DNA of 21,536 nucleotides from Planctomycetia bacterium (GCA_010027105.1 RGVT01000009.1:1-21536), one strand, 5' to 3'. Counted from the stretch's first letter, positions 6,853 to 14,877 are shown. Notes: generated by a model from the letters alone, not told the origin. Numbers and translations are program-made.

Positions 6853-8076
6853 ATGCTCGTGGTGACGGCGAACTGGGCGATACCCGACGGCAGCGTGGCC
6901 GAGCCGCCGCGGCCGGCGCCGTTTCTGCGGCTGCTCGACGACCTGCGCCTGGCGGCGCTGCGGGCCGGCTTCGGCCGCGACGGGCGCTATCGGCCCGTCG
7001 AGCGGGTCGTGGTGGTGCTGGCGGGAGACACGCTCGACGGCCTCGTGAGCGGCCGCTGGCTGGAGGGCGTGCGGCCGTGGGACCGCGGGCGGCGGGCGCG
7101 GGCGCTGCATGAAGAGGTGCTGCACGCCGCGTGGCGGCACGCGCGGCGGCCGCTCGCCGCCGTGACGCGGCTGGCCCGCCGGGGACTCGCCGTGCCCACC
7201 GCCGACCGCCACGGCCGACCGGCGCTGGGGCTGCCGACCGCGGTGCCCGTGCGCGCGGTCCTGCTGCTCGGCGATCGCGACGCGGCGCTCGGGCGGTTCG
7301 CGGGCCGAAGATCCGTCGGCATCGGCACCGTCTGGGAGGGGGCCGGGCTCACGGTCGCGCATGGAGCGCTCGCCGACCCGCTGGCCGTGCCCGAGCGCGG
7401 CCCCACGCTGCTCGAGAGCCTCGCCGTCGACCTGCTCGCGCGGTTCGGGGCGACGCTCGCCGAGCGACCGGCCCTGGCCACGCCGGGCCGCGGGCTCGTC
7501 CGCATCCTCGCGGCCGCCCGGCCGCTCGACATGCCGCTGCGGCTGCGGGCGTCGCTCGCCGCCGAGCCGGCCGCAGCCGGGCGGATCACCGACGCCTGGC
7601 GGAGGGCCGTCGACCGCTGGGCCCGGGAGGCCCGTCGCGCGGGCTGCGGCGAGGAGCCCGGCACGGTCGATGCGCTCGCCGCCTGGATGCACGCCCGCGT
7701 CGGCGGCGCGGCGCCCGTGCCGGCCGCGGCGGAGATCGTGGCCGCGCTCTCCGCGGCCCTCCCCGCGGCGGTCACCGGCGCGGGCGGACCGGGGCTCACG
7801 GTGCTCGGTCATCCCGGCGTTGACTCCGGCACCGCGCGCGTCGTGGGCCTCGGCCCGCCGCCGGAGGACGTGGCCGCGCCCCCCTTCCTCGGCGGGGCGA
7901 CGGCTGTATCCTGCACGGAGGCCGCGCCCGCGGTGCCGGTCCGCGGGCCTGCGGCCGTGGCGGTGTTCGAGGACGGCGAATCGCTCGGCTTCGAGCCGCG
8001 CTGGGCGCCGGTCGGCGGCACGGGAGCGGCGGTCGCGGCCCGGCCGGTCCCGCGGCCGATCCTCGACGCCGCGTGA
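6853..8076 (+). CDS. Metallophosphoesterase-like protein with degenerate motifs
   Basis: A 407-residue protein. Its first 180 residues follow the order of a calcineurin-like phosphoesterase: an opening strand LVVTANW where D-x-H would be expected; VVVVLAGDTLDG (57-63, GDxxD retained); AVLLLGDRDA (135-144, in place of GNHD); and LTVAHGALADP (166-176, in place of a late His motif). Metal ligands of the first and third motifs are thus replaced, so it may be inactive or use a changed metal site. Residues 180-407 are alanine- and arginine-rich and not recognised. ATG 6853 is preferred because a G-rich stretch (6842-6847) lies 5 bp upstream and the core strand begins at once; ATG 6832 is the alternative. 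It lies 82 bp after the DUF11-like gene and 25 bp before cutA, in a likely operon. The family call is an inference from motif order. Confidence 0.5.
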   Translation: MLVVTANWAIPDGSVAEPPRPAPFLRLLDDLRLAALRAGFGRDGRYRPVERVVVVLAGDTLDGLVSGRWLEGVRPWDRGRRARALHEEVLHAAWRHARRPLAAVTRLARRGLAVPTADRHGRPALGLPTAVPVRAVLLLGDRDAALGRFAGRRSVGIGTVWEGAGLTVAHGALADPLAVPERGPTLLESLAVDLLARFGATLAERPALATPGRGLVRILAAARPLDMPLRLRASLAAEPAAAGRITDAWRRAVDRWAREARRAGCGEEPGTVDALAAWMHARVGGAAPVPAAAEIVAALSAALPAAVTGAGGPGLTVLGHPGVDSGTARVVGLGPPPEDVAAPPFLGGATAVSCTEAAPAVPVRGPAAVAVFEDGESLGFEPRWAPVGGTGAAVAARPVPRPILDAA

Positions 8077-8101
8077 GCGACCGAGCCGGCAGGAGAGCCC
8101 C

Positions 8102-8476
8102 ATGTCGCACGCGCCCTACTCCGGGCCGCCCGGCGCCGAGGTCGTCGAAATCCGCACCACGTTTCCGCAGCGCGCGGCCGCGGCCGCCTGTGCAGAGCGT
8201 CTCGTACGCGAGGGGCTGGCCGCCTGCGTGCAGGTCGACGGGCCGGTGACGAGCGTCTACCGCTGGCAGGGCGGCTTGGAGACGGCCGAGGAGTTTCGCT
8301 GCACCTGCAAGACCACCGCGGAGCGGGCGGCCGCGTGCGTCGCGGGAATCGTGGCGGGCCATCCGTACGAAGTGCCCGAGGTGATCATGACGACCGTCTC
8401 CGCCGCCCCGCCCTACGCCGTCTGGGTGCGGAGCGCCGTGGAGCCGGCCGCCGCCACGGCGCGAGGGCCGACGTGA
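8102..8476 (+). CDS. cutA: CutA family protein
   Basis: A 124-residue protein of the CutA1 family, a trimeric ferredoxin-like fold linked to divalent-cation (copper) tolerance in E. coli; its biochemical role elsewhere is unclear. Family signatures are plain: EGLAACVQVDGPVTSVYRW (37-55) with WQGG and an E-x-x-E pair after it, CKTT (69-72) where K-T is typical, and the GHPYEVPEVI motif (86-95). The N-terminus extends about 10 residues before the first strand and the C-terminus adds a short Ala-rich tail. AGGAG at 8091-8095 sits 6 bp before the ATG. Its TGA overlaps the GTG start of the next gene, so both are co-translated. Confidence 0.93.
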   Translation: MSHAPYSGPPGAEVVEIRTTFPQRAAAAACAERLVREGLAACVQVDGPVTSVYRWQGGLETAEEFRCTCKTTAERAAACVAGIVAGHPYEVPEVIMTTVSAAPPYAVWVRSAVEPAAATARGPT

Positions 8477-8961
8477 ACCGCAGCGACCGCGCCGACCTCT
8501 ACGCCTTCGACGCCACGCTCGAGCGCCGGCCCGACGACGCGGCTCCCGGCCCCGCGCACGCCGACCGCTGGGGTTCGTGGCCCACGCTCGCGGTGGACCC
8601 CGGCCGGGCCGCGGCGCCGCTGGCGACGGGATTCGACGAGGCCTTCGCGCGGCTGGCCCGCCTCGAGCGGATGTTCGTCGAGCCCGACGGGTCGTTCGTG
8701 TGGACGAGCCCGCGCGAGGGGCTCTCGTGGCAGGTCGACGGCAACGCCTTCGAGAAGGACGGCCGCGTGCTCCTCGTCGACATGAAGGGAAGCTGCCCGC
8801 CCGCGGCCTTCGACAGCCTGCTCGCCGCCTTCGGGTGGCCCGCCGAGCCGGTGATGCTCCACCTGGTGAGGCCGGCGGTGTACCTCGACGAGCAGACGTT
8901 CCGCAGGCACGCCGCCGCGCGCGGGGCGGCGGGGGATGGGGAAACCCTGCGCCCCGGCTGA
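8473..8961 (+). CDS. Conserved-looking protein of unknown function
   Basis: A 162-residue soluble protein with no signal peptide or membrane segment; I do not recognise a named family. It starts at a GTG that overlaps the cutA stop by 4 bp (GTGA), which argues for a real, co-translated gene. The N-terminal 45 residues are charged and rich in Asp. A compact core (about 52-145) follows, with FARLARLERMFVEPDGSFVWTS, then WQVDGNAFEKDGRVLLVDMKGSCP and FGWPAEPVMLHLVRPAVYLDE. The regular alternation of strands and helices suggests a folded alpha/beta domain. The last 15 residues look disordered. Codon use is like its neighbours. Confidence 0.7.
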   Translation: MNRSDRADLYAFDATLERRPDDAAPGPAHADRWGSWPTLAVDPGRAAAPLATGFDEAFARLARLERMFVEPDGSFVWTSPREGLSWQVDGNAFEKDGRVLLVDMKGSCPPAAFDSLLAAFGWPAEPVMLHLVRPAVYLDEQTFRRHAAARGAAGDGETLRPG

Positions 8962-9004
8962 GGGGCATGCCTGGCGGTCTTTTCCGGCACCGCCCGGGAA
9001 AGCG

Positions 9005-9033
9005 TTCCGGCCGCGGGGTAGGCTGCCGATACT
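9005..9033 (+). promoter_or_regulatory. Possible sigma-70 promoter for the TPR gene
   Basis: TTCCGG (9005-9010), a 17-bp spacer and GATACT (9028-9033) lie in the 99-bp gap before the TPR gene. The match to consensus is modest, especially at -35, so this is a weak call; the gene could also be reached from the cutA transcript. Confidence 0.3.
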
Positions 9034-9060
9034 GTCGCGGGAGTCCCAGGAGGAGAGACG

Positions 9061-9747
9061 ATGCGGCGCGGCGTGATTCTGTCGCTCGTGGTGATCGGAT
9101 CGATCGGGCTCGACGCCCGCGCCGCGCGGGCTGAGACGAGCGCGGCCGCGCTCGCGGTGGCCTACGGGCACGGCGTGCACGCCTTCAACGAGGGAGACTA
9201 CCAGCGCTCGTTCGACGAGCTCTCGCGCGTGATCGAGGCCGGCGACCTCGATCCGCGGGCCTACTACTTCCGCGGCCTCGCGCTCCTCAGGCTGGGCCGC
9301 GGCGACGAGGCCGAGGCCGACTTCCACACCGGCGCGGATCTCGAGACCACGGGCCGCGTCGGGCCGAGCAGCCGGGCGATCTCGCGGGCGCTCGAGCGGG
9401 TGCAGGGGCCCGACCGCCTGAAGCTCGAGCGGCAGCGCGGGCTGGCCCGCGTGGCGGCGCTCGCGCGCGACCGGGAGACGACGCGGCGCCGGTATTCGGA
9501 GATCGAGGAGGCACAGCCCGACGTGCTGCGCCGGCGGCGGCCGGAGCGGGTCGCCCCGGCCGAGCCGGTGCCCGCGCCGGAGCCCAGGGAGGCCGCCGGC
9601 GTCGACGCACCGGAGCCCGACGATGCGGACGCGCCGATCCCGCGGAAGGGCCGCCCCGCGGCCGAGGAGCCGGAGGAACCCGCCGAGGCCCCTGCCGATG
9701 CGGTGAATCCGTTCGCCGACGAGCCGGCCGCGTCAGACCGGTTGTAG
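9061..9747 (+). CDS. Secreted TPR-repeat protein
   Basis: A 228-residue protein. Residues 1-24 are a signal peptide (MRRG, hydrophobic core, ARAARA before the likely cut), so it is exported. Residues 34-96 contain two TPR-like helical hairpins (AYGHGVHAFNEGDYQRSFDEL and AYYFRGLALLRLGRGDEAEADF), a protein-protein interaction fold. A charged helical stretch follows (about 110-165), then a Pro/Glu/Ala-rich, probably disordered tail (about 170-228). A very strong Shine-Dalgarno, AGGAGGAG at 9048-9055, precedes the ATG by 5 bp, suggesting high expression. It closes the plus-strand run and meets the DUF423 gene tail to tail. Partner unknown; the nearby secretin gene is a candidate by location only. 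Confidence 0.8.
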   Translation: MRRGVILSLVVIGSIGLDARAARAETSAAALAVAYGHGVHAFNEGDYQRSFDELSRVIEAGDLDPRAYYFRGLALLRLGRGDEAEADFHTGADLETTGRVGPSSRAISRALERVQGPDRLKLERQRGLARVAALARDRETTRRRYSEIEEAQPDVLRRRRPERVAPAEPVPAPEPREAAGVDAPEPDDADAPIPRKGRPAAEEPEEPAEAPADAVNPFADEPAASDRL

Positions 9748-9749
9748 GC

Positions 9750-9769
9750 GGACCGCCCGGAGGCGGGCC
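9750..9769 (+). terminator. GC-rich hairpin between convergent genes
   Basis: GGACCGCC and GGCGGGCC pair at 7 of 8 positions around a 4-nt loop, starting 3 bp after the TPR stop codon and 20 bp before the end of the convergent DUF423 gene. Its position suits a shared terminator, but neither strand has a T-tract, so it would not be a canonical intrinsic terminator. Confidence 0.4.
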
Positions 9770-9788
9770 GTCGGGAGCCGCGGCCGGG

Positions 9789-10199
9789 TCAATCCGCACC
9801 CGGGATGTCGGCCGCGCCGCAGGTCCAGCCGGCGGCCGCCAGGCAGGCCCAGCCGACGAGCAGCAGCACGCCCCCGATCGGCACGATCGCGCCGAGCGGC
9901 TTCACGCCCGTGACGGCCAGCGCGGCGAGGCATCCGCTGAACACGAGCGTTCCCGCGAGGAACGACCACCCGGCGGCGGCGAGCAGGCCGCGGGCCGGCC
10001 CGGCCTGCGGGAGCGAGCAGGCCAGCCCCACGAGCACGAGTGCCAGCGCGTGGAACAGACAATACCGGACGGCCGTCTCCCAGGTGGCGGCCTGGCCGCC
10101 GGCCTCGAGCAGCGACTTCAGGCCGTGGGCCCCGAACGATCCGGCGGCCACGCCGCCGAAGCCGAGGACCGCGCCGGCGACGAGCCACAGGCGGGGCAT
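9789..10199 (-). CDS. DUF423 family membrane protein
   Basis: A 136-residue small membrane protein of the DUF423 (E. coli YgdD-like) family, usually 120-135 residues with four transmembrane helices. Family hallmarks are GSFGAHGL (20-27), YCLFHALAL (46-54), LVFSGCLAALAVTG (85-98) and PLGAIVPIGG (101-110). Biochemical function is unknown. ATG 10199 is preferred because the family begins with the first transmembrane helix; GTG 10202 directly before it is equally likely, and TTG 10217 would add six residues. A GGAG lies at 10212-10215. It follows the secretin gene by 25 bp on the same strand and is probably co-transcribed with it, though no functional link is evident. Confidence 0.88.
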   Translation of the reverse strand: MPRLWLVAGAVLGFGGVAAGSFGAHGLKSLLEAGGQAATWETAVRYCLFHALALVLVGLACSLPQAGPARGLLAAAGWSFLAGTLVFSGCLAALAVTGVKPLGAIVPIGGVLLLVGWACLAAAGWTCGAADIPGAD

Positions 10200-10224
10200 C
10201 ACTGGAAACCGCTCCAAGGCGCGC

Positions 10225-13002
10225 TCACGGCTTGCTCGACCCGAGGAGTTTCTCCTCCTCTTCCTCCTGGATGATGATCCGCGGGGTCACCATCAGCATC
10301 AGGCTGTCGGTCACGCGGCCGAGCCCGACGTTCTTGAAGAGCCGGTTGATGTAGGGGATCTTCGAGAGGATCGGCACGCCGTATTCGTTGCGCCCCTCGC
10401 GGAGCCGCTTGATGCCGCCGAGCAGCACCGTGCCGCCGTCCGGCACGCTGACGGTCGTCTGGACGGTCGTGAACACGAATTCCGGCAGCTGGATCGTCGT
10501 GCCGCTCGACTTCACCTCCTGCTCGGCCGCCGACTTGATACCGGTGGTGAGCCCGGCATTGACGTTCGTGGCGACCGCGTTGGCCTGGCCGTCGACCCCC
10601 GACTTCTCGTCGCTGCTCTTCGTCTTCGTCGACCGCGAGCCCTCGAACTGGAATTCCTGCACCTTGCCGATCTGCGAGAAGAAGGGGATCAGCGTGAGCC
10701 GCACGAACCGGTGGTCGCTGGAGACGACGGCCTGCAGGTTGACCGCCGTGCCCTCGGAGAGCACCGTGATCACCGGCTGCTGGGCGGCGGCGAAGTCGCC
10801 CACCACGGGGATCACGCTCGTCACGAAGGGCCGCTGCGTGGTGTCGGAGACGAACGCGTTCTGGCCGTTGAAGAGCGTCACCTTGGGGGCCTGCATCACG
10901 TTCGACCGGGTGTTGCCCTGGGCCGCCTGGATGAGGAAGTAGGCCTCGATGTCGGAGAGGATCGCGAACCCGAAGTTGGCCGCCGACGAGGTCGGGTCGG
11001 GAAGCCCGGGGAGGGCGGGCACGGAGGCCGCGCCGAAGCTGTTCTGCCGGAACGGGATCGAGTAGTGGTTCCGGGCGTATCCGGGGATGTTGCCCTGGCC
11101 GGTGGTCTGCGACGGCGAGGTCACGAACTGGCTCGCCAGCGGGGAGAGCGCGACGCCTGGGTTGCCGGTGTTGTCGAGGCCGACCACCTGCGACCGCCCG
11201 CCCGGCGCGGACTGGATGCCCTGTGAGATGGGGTTCGTCGAACTGTTCGACTGCGTCGGAATGGCGGTGATGTTGAGCGGATCGTTGACGTTCGACTGGA
11301 TGTTGAAGTCGAAGTCGACGCCGATCCGCTCGAAGAACGTGTCGTTGAGCCGGATGAACCGGACCTCGATCGTGACCTGCAGATCCTGGAGCCGCCGCAG
11401 CTGGTCGAGCAGGTCGGCGATCTCCTCGTGCACCTCCTGGGTCTGGCTGATGACGAGGCTCAAGTTCGTGGAGAAGGGCTGGATCGCCCCCTGGCCGCCG
11501 AGCGTGTTCCAGGTCTGCGGGGCGACGGTGTTCTGGATCAGGTCGATGAGCGACTGGAAGTCGGCCTGGCTGCCGCCGACGTTCGGGGCCCCGAACGGGA
11601 TCGAAGGCACGGAGCCGCCGGACCGCGGGCCGCCCATGCCCCCCTGGAACTGGGCCAGGGCGGCGGGGTTGAGGGGGGCGCTCGACGCCGCCGCGTCCGC
11701 GGCGTTGATGCCCGCCGGCGGGGGGCCGGTCTCGACCGAGAGGGCGTTGCGGGTCGGGATCCGCGAGTAGCCGTCGCGGAGGGCGCCCGTGATCCCGAGG
11801 CCGTCGGACGAGAAGTTCGGGATCGGCACCACGAGGTCGGCCACCTGGTAGGACACGCTGTAGTACTGCCCCTTGACGAGCTTGGGGCTCGTGACCTTGA
11901 GCACCTCGTCGCGGATCGTGAAGTCGAGATGCAGCGGCTCGAGCAGCAGCTTGAGCGCGCTCTTGAGCGAGATCGGCTGGTCGAGCGAGATCGTCACCGG
12001 CGTGTCGCTCCGCACCGCCTCGTTTTCCAGGCCGATCATGTCGAGGTGGATCGGCACGTCGGCCTGCCGGGCCAGGTCGTCGAGCACGGCGGAGAGGGGG
12101 GCGTTGCGGTGCGCCGCCCGCACCTTCACGGAGAGGCTCTTGTGGATCTCGGCCTCGGCCGCCGAGCCCCGGGACCGCCCCTCGGCCTCGAGCCGCCGGC
12201 GGTTCTTGGTGAGGTCGGCCCAGTTCTTCGTCTCCGGGAAGGCGATCGGCCCGGTGAACGGGGCACCGAGCCGCTCGGTGTCCTCGGCGTCTTCGAGGTA
12301 GGCGGCCTGCTTGGTCTCATCGAGCGACCGCTGCGTGCTCAGCCGCCGCACCATGCGGCTCTGCGCGAGCAGCTGGCGCACGACCGTGTTCTCGGGGGCG
12401 AGCTGGGCCGCCTTCTTGGCGACCGCCTCCGCCTCCAGGAAACGGCGCTCGTCGATGAGCACGTTGTATTCCTCGACGAGCATCGCGAGCCGCTCGTCGA
12501 CCTCCACCTTCCGCGACCGCTCGCGGTCGATCTGCGCCTCCACGGCGGCGTTCTTCCTGTCGAGGGCGATCTCGGCCCGGCGCTTGCCGGTGGTCTCCTC
12601 GATGTCGCGTCGCGTGCGCTCGATCCGCCGCTCGAGCTGGCCGCGGGCGTCGGCGGGAAGCCCGGCCTCCGCCACGCGGGCCGCGAGCGCGTCGAGCAGT
12701 GCGAGCGCGTCGGCCGGTGATTTCTGGGCGGCCCGTCGGGCCTCGAGTTGTTTGGCGGCGACCTCGGCGGAGAGTTTCGCGATCGCGAGGTCGGCGGTTG
12801 GGCCGGCGGCTTCAGGGGGCGCCGCCGGCGGCGTGCGCGGCTCGGGCTCGGCGGCCGGCGGGCGGCGCGCGGCCGCCGCCCGCTCGGCGCCGTCCGACGC
12901 GGGTTCCGGAGCCTCGTCGTCGGCACGGGCGCCGCCGGCGAGGCAGACGACGAACCAGGCGGCGAGGCCGATCCACGCGCGGCGATCGAAGGTGCGTACC
13001 AT
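10225..13002 (-). CDS. Secretin (type II/IV pilus secretin family outer-membrane channel)
   Basis: A 925-residue secretin of the GspD/PilQ superfamily, which forms multimeric gated channels in the outer membrane. A signal peptide (1-27, ending ARA) is followed by a Pro/Ala/Glu linker. Next comes a long charged coiled-coil region (about 70-240) with a TPR-like hairpin (about 175-215), an N0/STN-like domain (about 288-375), a Gly/Pro/Asn-rich spacer, and an N1-type ring domain (about 505-550). The C-terminal secretin domain (about 540-910) carries the hallmark VPDGGTVLLGGI, then GVPILSKIPYINRLFKN and LMLMVTPRIII. The coiled-coil N-terminus is unusual for GspD or PilQ. No inner-membrane platform, ATPase or pseudopilin genes are in the window, so the gene looks orphaned here. 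The ATG lacks a clear Shine-Dalgarno. Confidence 0.93.
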   Translation of the reverse strand: MVRTFDRRAWIGLAAWFVVCLAGGARADDEAPEPASDGAERAAAARRPPAAEPEPRTPPAAPPEAAGPTADLAIAKLSAEVAAKQLEARRAAQKSPADALALLDALAARVAEAGLPADARGQLERRIERTRRDIEETTGKRRAEIALDRKNAAVEAQIDRERSRKVEVDERLAMLVEEYNVLIDERRFLEAEAVAKKAAQLAPENTVVRQLLAQSRMVRRLSTQRSLDETKQAAYLEDAEDTERLGAPFTGPIAFPETKNWADLTKNRRRLEAEGRSRGSAAEAEIHKSLSVKVRAAHRNAPLSAVLDDLARQADVPIHLDMIGLENEAVRSDTPVTISLDQPISLKSALKLLLEPLHLDFTIRDEVLKVTSPKLVKGQYYSVSYQVADLVVPIPNFSSDGLGITGALRDGYSRIPTRNALSVETGPPPAGINAADAAASSAPLNPAALAQFQGGMGGPRSGGSVPSIPFGAPNVGGSQADFQSLIDLIQNTVAPQTWNTLGGQGAIQPFSTNLSLVISQTQEVHEEIADLLDQLRRLQDLQVTIEVRFIRLNDTFFERIGVDFDFNIQSNVNDPLNITAIPTQSNSSTNPISQGIQSAPGGRSQVVGLDNTGNPGVALSPLASQFVTSPSQTTGQGNIPGYARNHYSIPFRQNSFGAASVPALPGLPDPTSSAANFGFAILSDIEAYFLIQAAQGNTRSNVMQAPKVTLFNGQNAFVSDTTQRPFVTSVIPVVGDFAAAQQPVITVLSEGTAVNLQAVVSSDHRFVRLTLIPFFSQIGKVQEFQFEGSRSTKTKSSDEKSGVDGQANAVATNVNAGLTTGIKSAAEQEVKSSGTTIQLPEFVFTTVQTTVSVPDGGTVLLGGIKRLREGRNEYGVPILSKIPYINRLFKNVGLGRVTDSLMLMVTPRIIIQEEEEEKLLGSSKP

Positions 13003-13082
13003 GGCTGGCGTCCCGGGGACGGGCGGATATGGGGTGGGAGAAGTACCGGCCTGCCGGGCACCGGGTCAAGGGCAGCACGCAT

Positions 13083-13121
13083 CGGCCCGCGCGGGGTTTT
13101 CGGGCAGAAAAATGCGGGCCG
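13083..13121. other. Perfect 8-bp inverted repeat in the secretin leader region
   Basis: CGGCCCGC (13083-13090) and GCGGGCCG (13114-13121) pair perfectly around a 23-nt loop that is rich in A and T by local standards (it contains GGTTTT and GAAAAAT). It lies between the stop of the sensor gene and the start of the secretin gene, both on the minus strand. It could be a terminator for the sensor gene or a leader structure for secretin; no T-tract follows the stem on the minus strand. Confidence 0.35.
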
Positions 13122-13167
13122 GGGGCGGCCGCGGTGTGCCGATCCCACGGGCGGGGGGCTGGCCGAC

Positions 13168-14730
13168 TCAGGCCGTGCGGGCGGCCGAGAGGGCCCGTTC
13201 GACGGTGTCGAGCAGCTGGTCGAGCCGGAAGGGCTTGAAGAGCACGAGGTCGATCCCGGCCTGCCGCGCCTTGACGATCGAGTGGCCGGGGTCGTAGCCG
13301 AAGCCGGTCATGAGCACCAGCGGCACGTGGTCGAGCGTCTCCTGGAGCTTGAGCAGCAGTTGATAGCCGCTCATGTCGGGGAGGCGGATGTCGGAGAGGA
13401 TGACGTCGTAGGCCTCCCGGCCGTGGGCCGCCCGCACCATCGAGGCGGCCTCGCCGCCGTCGCGGGCGGTCTCCACGGTGCAGCCGTACCGCTCGAGGAG
13501 TGCGTGGGCGGCGGCCCGTACCTGCTCGTCGGCGTCGACGACGAGGATCCGCCGCCCGGCGAGCGCCGGCCGCCGCCCGGCCTGCCGCGTCTGCGCGTGG
13601 GCGGAACTGGGCGTCATCTGCTCGCCCACCTTCTGGATCACCTGCTTGATGTCGCGGGCGTTCCGCAGGATGCGCTGCAGCCGCTCCACGACGTCGGCGT
13701 CGTGGCCGATGTACCGCTCCATGACGTTGACGGCGTCGTTGAGGATGTCGTCCACGGGCAGCGCGACGGCCCCGTGGATCGCCTCGATGCTCTCCGCCGC
13801 GGTCGTGGCCTTCTCGGCCACGAGCAGTTCGAGCGTGTTGAGCGCGGCGGCGACGTCCCGCGCGAAGATCTCGAGGAACTGTCGGTCGGTGTCGGAGAAG
13901 CCGCCCGGCTCCGGACTCTCCACGTTGAAGGTGCCGATCACCTGGTCGTGCAGCATGAGCGGCACGGTCAGCGAGCTCTTCGCCCCCTTGCATCCCTCGA
14001 GGTACAGCGGGTCCTTCGTGGTGTCGTCGCACAGGTAGCTCCGGCCCGTGGCCGCCACGTGGCCGGTGACGCCGTTGTGCTCCGGCCGCGCGTGGAGGAT
14101 GCGGGCCTCCGCCTCCGGCTGCATCCCCTCGGCGAGCAGCGGCTCGAGCCGGCCGGTCCGCTGGTCGAGCAGCCGGATCTCGAGGACGTCGAACTGCAGC
14201 AGGTCCCTCGAGTAGTGGATGATGTTGCTCTTGAGGAGATCGATCCGCTCCTGCACGGTCATGTCGGCAAGCTCGGCGGGCGCCAGGTCGGCGAGCCGCT
14301 GGCCCGCCTGGTGGATGGCGGCGAGCTTCTGCTGCTCGAGGATCGCGTGGGTCACGTCGCGGACCGAGACCACCACCTGCCGGCCGCCGGTGAGCGGGGA
14401 GGCGAGCAGGTGGAGGTAGCGGCCCTCGCGGGTGCGAAGCGTGGTGGCCGCCGACTGCCCGCCGGCCAGCGCGGTCGCGAACGGGCGGGGATCGGGGCCG
14501 ACCACGTCGGGGTCGCCGAGGGCGGCGAAAAAGCCGCGGCCCTCGGGATTCCGAGGGCCGCACCAGGTGGCGAAGCGGGCGTTCGACCACCGGATCGTGG
14601 CGTCGCCCCCGGCAACGTCGACGAGCACGACGCCGTCCGGCAGCCGCTCGAGGATCAGCGCGGGCGGGAAGGCGTCAGGCGGCGCGGGACTGTCCGACCC
14701 GCGCCGCAGGGAGTCATCGACATCCGCCAC
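13168..14730 (-). CDS. PAS-GAF sensor protein with C-terminal receiver domain
   Basis: A 520-residue cytoplasmic signalling protein. A PAS-like domain spans about 24-130 (ILERLPDGVVLVDV, then RQVVVSVRDVTH). A GAF domain spans about 150-303 (PLLAEG, GVTGHVAATGRSYLCDD, SLTVPLMLHDQVIGTFNVES). Residues 312-370 are helical and resemble a histidine-kinase dimerisation segment (H319 followed by LPVDDILNDA), but no HATPase domain follows. Instead there is a complete CheY-like receiver (393-515) with the acidic pair D399/D401, phospho-acceptor D447 in ILSDIRLPD, T475 and K499. It may receive phosphate from a separate kinase. The GTG start has GGAGGG 6 bp upstream and a promoter at 14766-14794. It is divergent from sdhCAB, which suggests but does not prove a regulatory link. 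Confidence 0.88.
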   Translation of the reverse strand: MADVDDSLRRGSDSPAPPDAFPPALILERLPDGVVLVDVAGGDATIRWSNARFATWCGPRNPEGRGFFAALGDPDVVGPDPRPFATALAGGQSAATTLRTREGRYLHLLASPLTGGRQVVVSVRDVTHAILEQQKLAAIHQAGQRLADLAPAELADMTVQERIDLLKSNIIHYSRDLLQFDVLEIRLLDQRTGRLEPLLAEGMQPEAEARILHARPEHNGVTGHVAATGRSYLCDDTTKDPLYLEGCKGAKSSLTVPLMLHDQVIGTFNVESPEPGGFSDTDRQFLEIFARDVAAALNTLELLVAEKATTAAESIEAIHGAVALPVDDILNDAVNVMERYIGHDADVVERLQRILRNARDIKQVIQKVGEQMTPSSAHAQTRQAGRRPALAGRRILVVDADEQVRAAAHALLERYGCTVETARDGGEAASMVRAAHGREAYDVILSDIRLPDMSGYQLLLKLQETLDHVPLVLMTGFGYDPGHSIVKARQAGIDLVLFKPFRLDQLLDTVERALSAARTA

Positions 14731-14765
14731 CGAACGCCCTCCATGCCGGCTCGTTCACCGACGAA

Positions 14766-14794
14766 AGTATAAATTCCGCGTCGCGCGTCGCCAA
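14766..14794 (-). promoter_or_regulatory. Sigma-70-type promoter for the sensor gene
   Basis: Reading on the minus strand: TTGGCG (14794-14789), a 17-bp spacer and TATACT (14771-14766). Transcription would start about 14760, giving a leader of roughly 30 nt that contains the GGAGGG ribosome site. Its -10 hexamer is identical to that of the sdh promoter on the other strand. Confidence 0.55.
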
Positions 14795-14808
14795 ATCGCC
14801 GGGAGCCG

Positions 14809-14836
14809 TTGCCGCGTGATGCCGCGAACCTATACT
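14809..14836 (+). promoter_or_regulatory. Sigma-70-type promoter for sdhCAB
   Basis: TTGCCG (14809-14814), a 16-bp spacer and TATACT (14831-14836) lie 41 bp before the sdhC start. Transcription would begin near 14843, downstream of an ATG at 14838 that is therefore unlikely to be used. The -35 boxes of the two divergent promoters are 14 bp apart, close enough for one bound regulator to affect both. Confidence 0.6.
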
Positions 14837-14877
14837 CATGGTGAGCGATCCGACAGGTTCCGCAGCGAGGCCGGTTC

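Noticed and set aside
12748..14772. A 674-codon plus-strand frame across the secretin start and the sensor gene
   Set aside because: It crosses two real genes and their promoter gap and has shadow composition with no domain signature.
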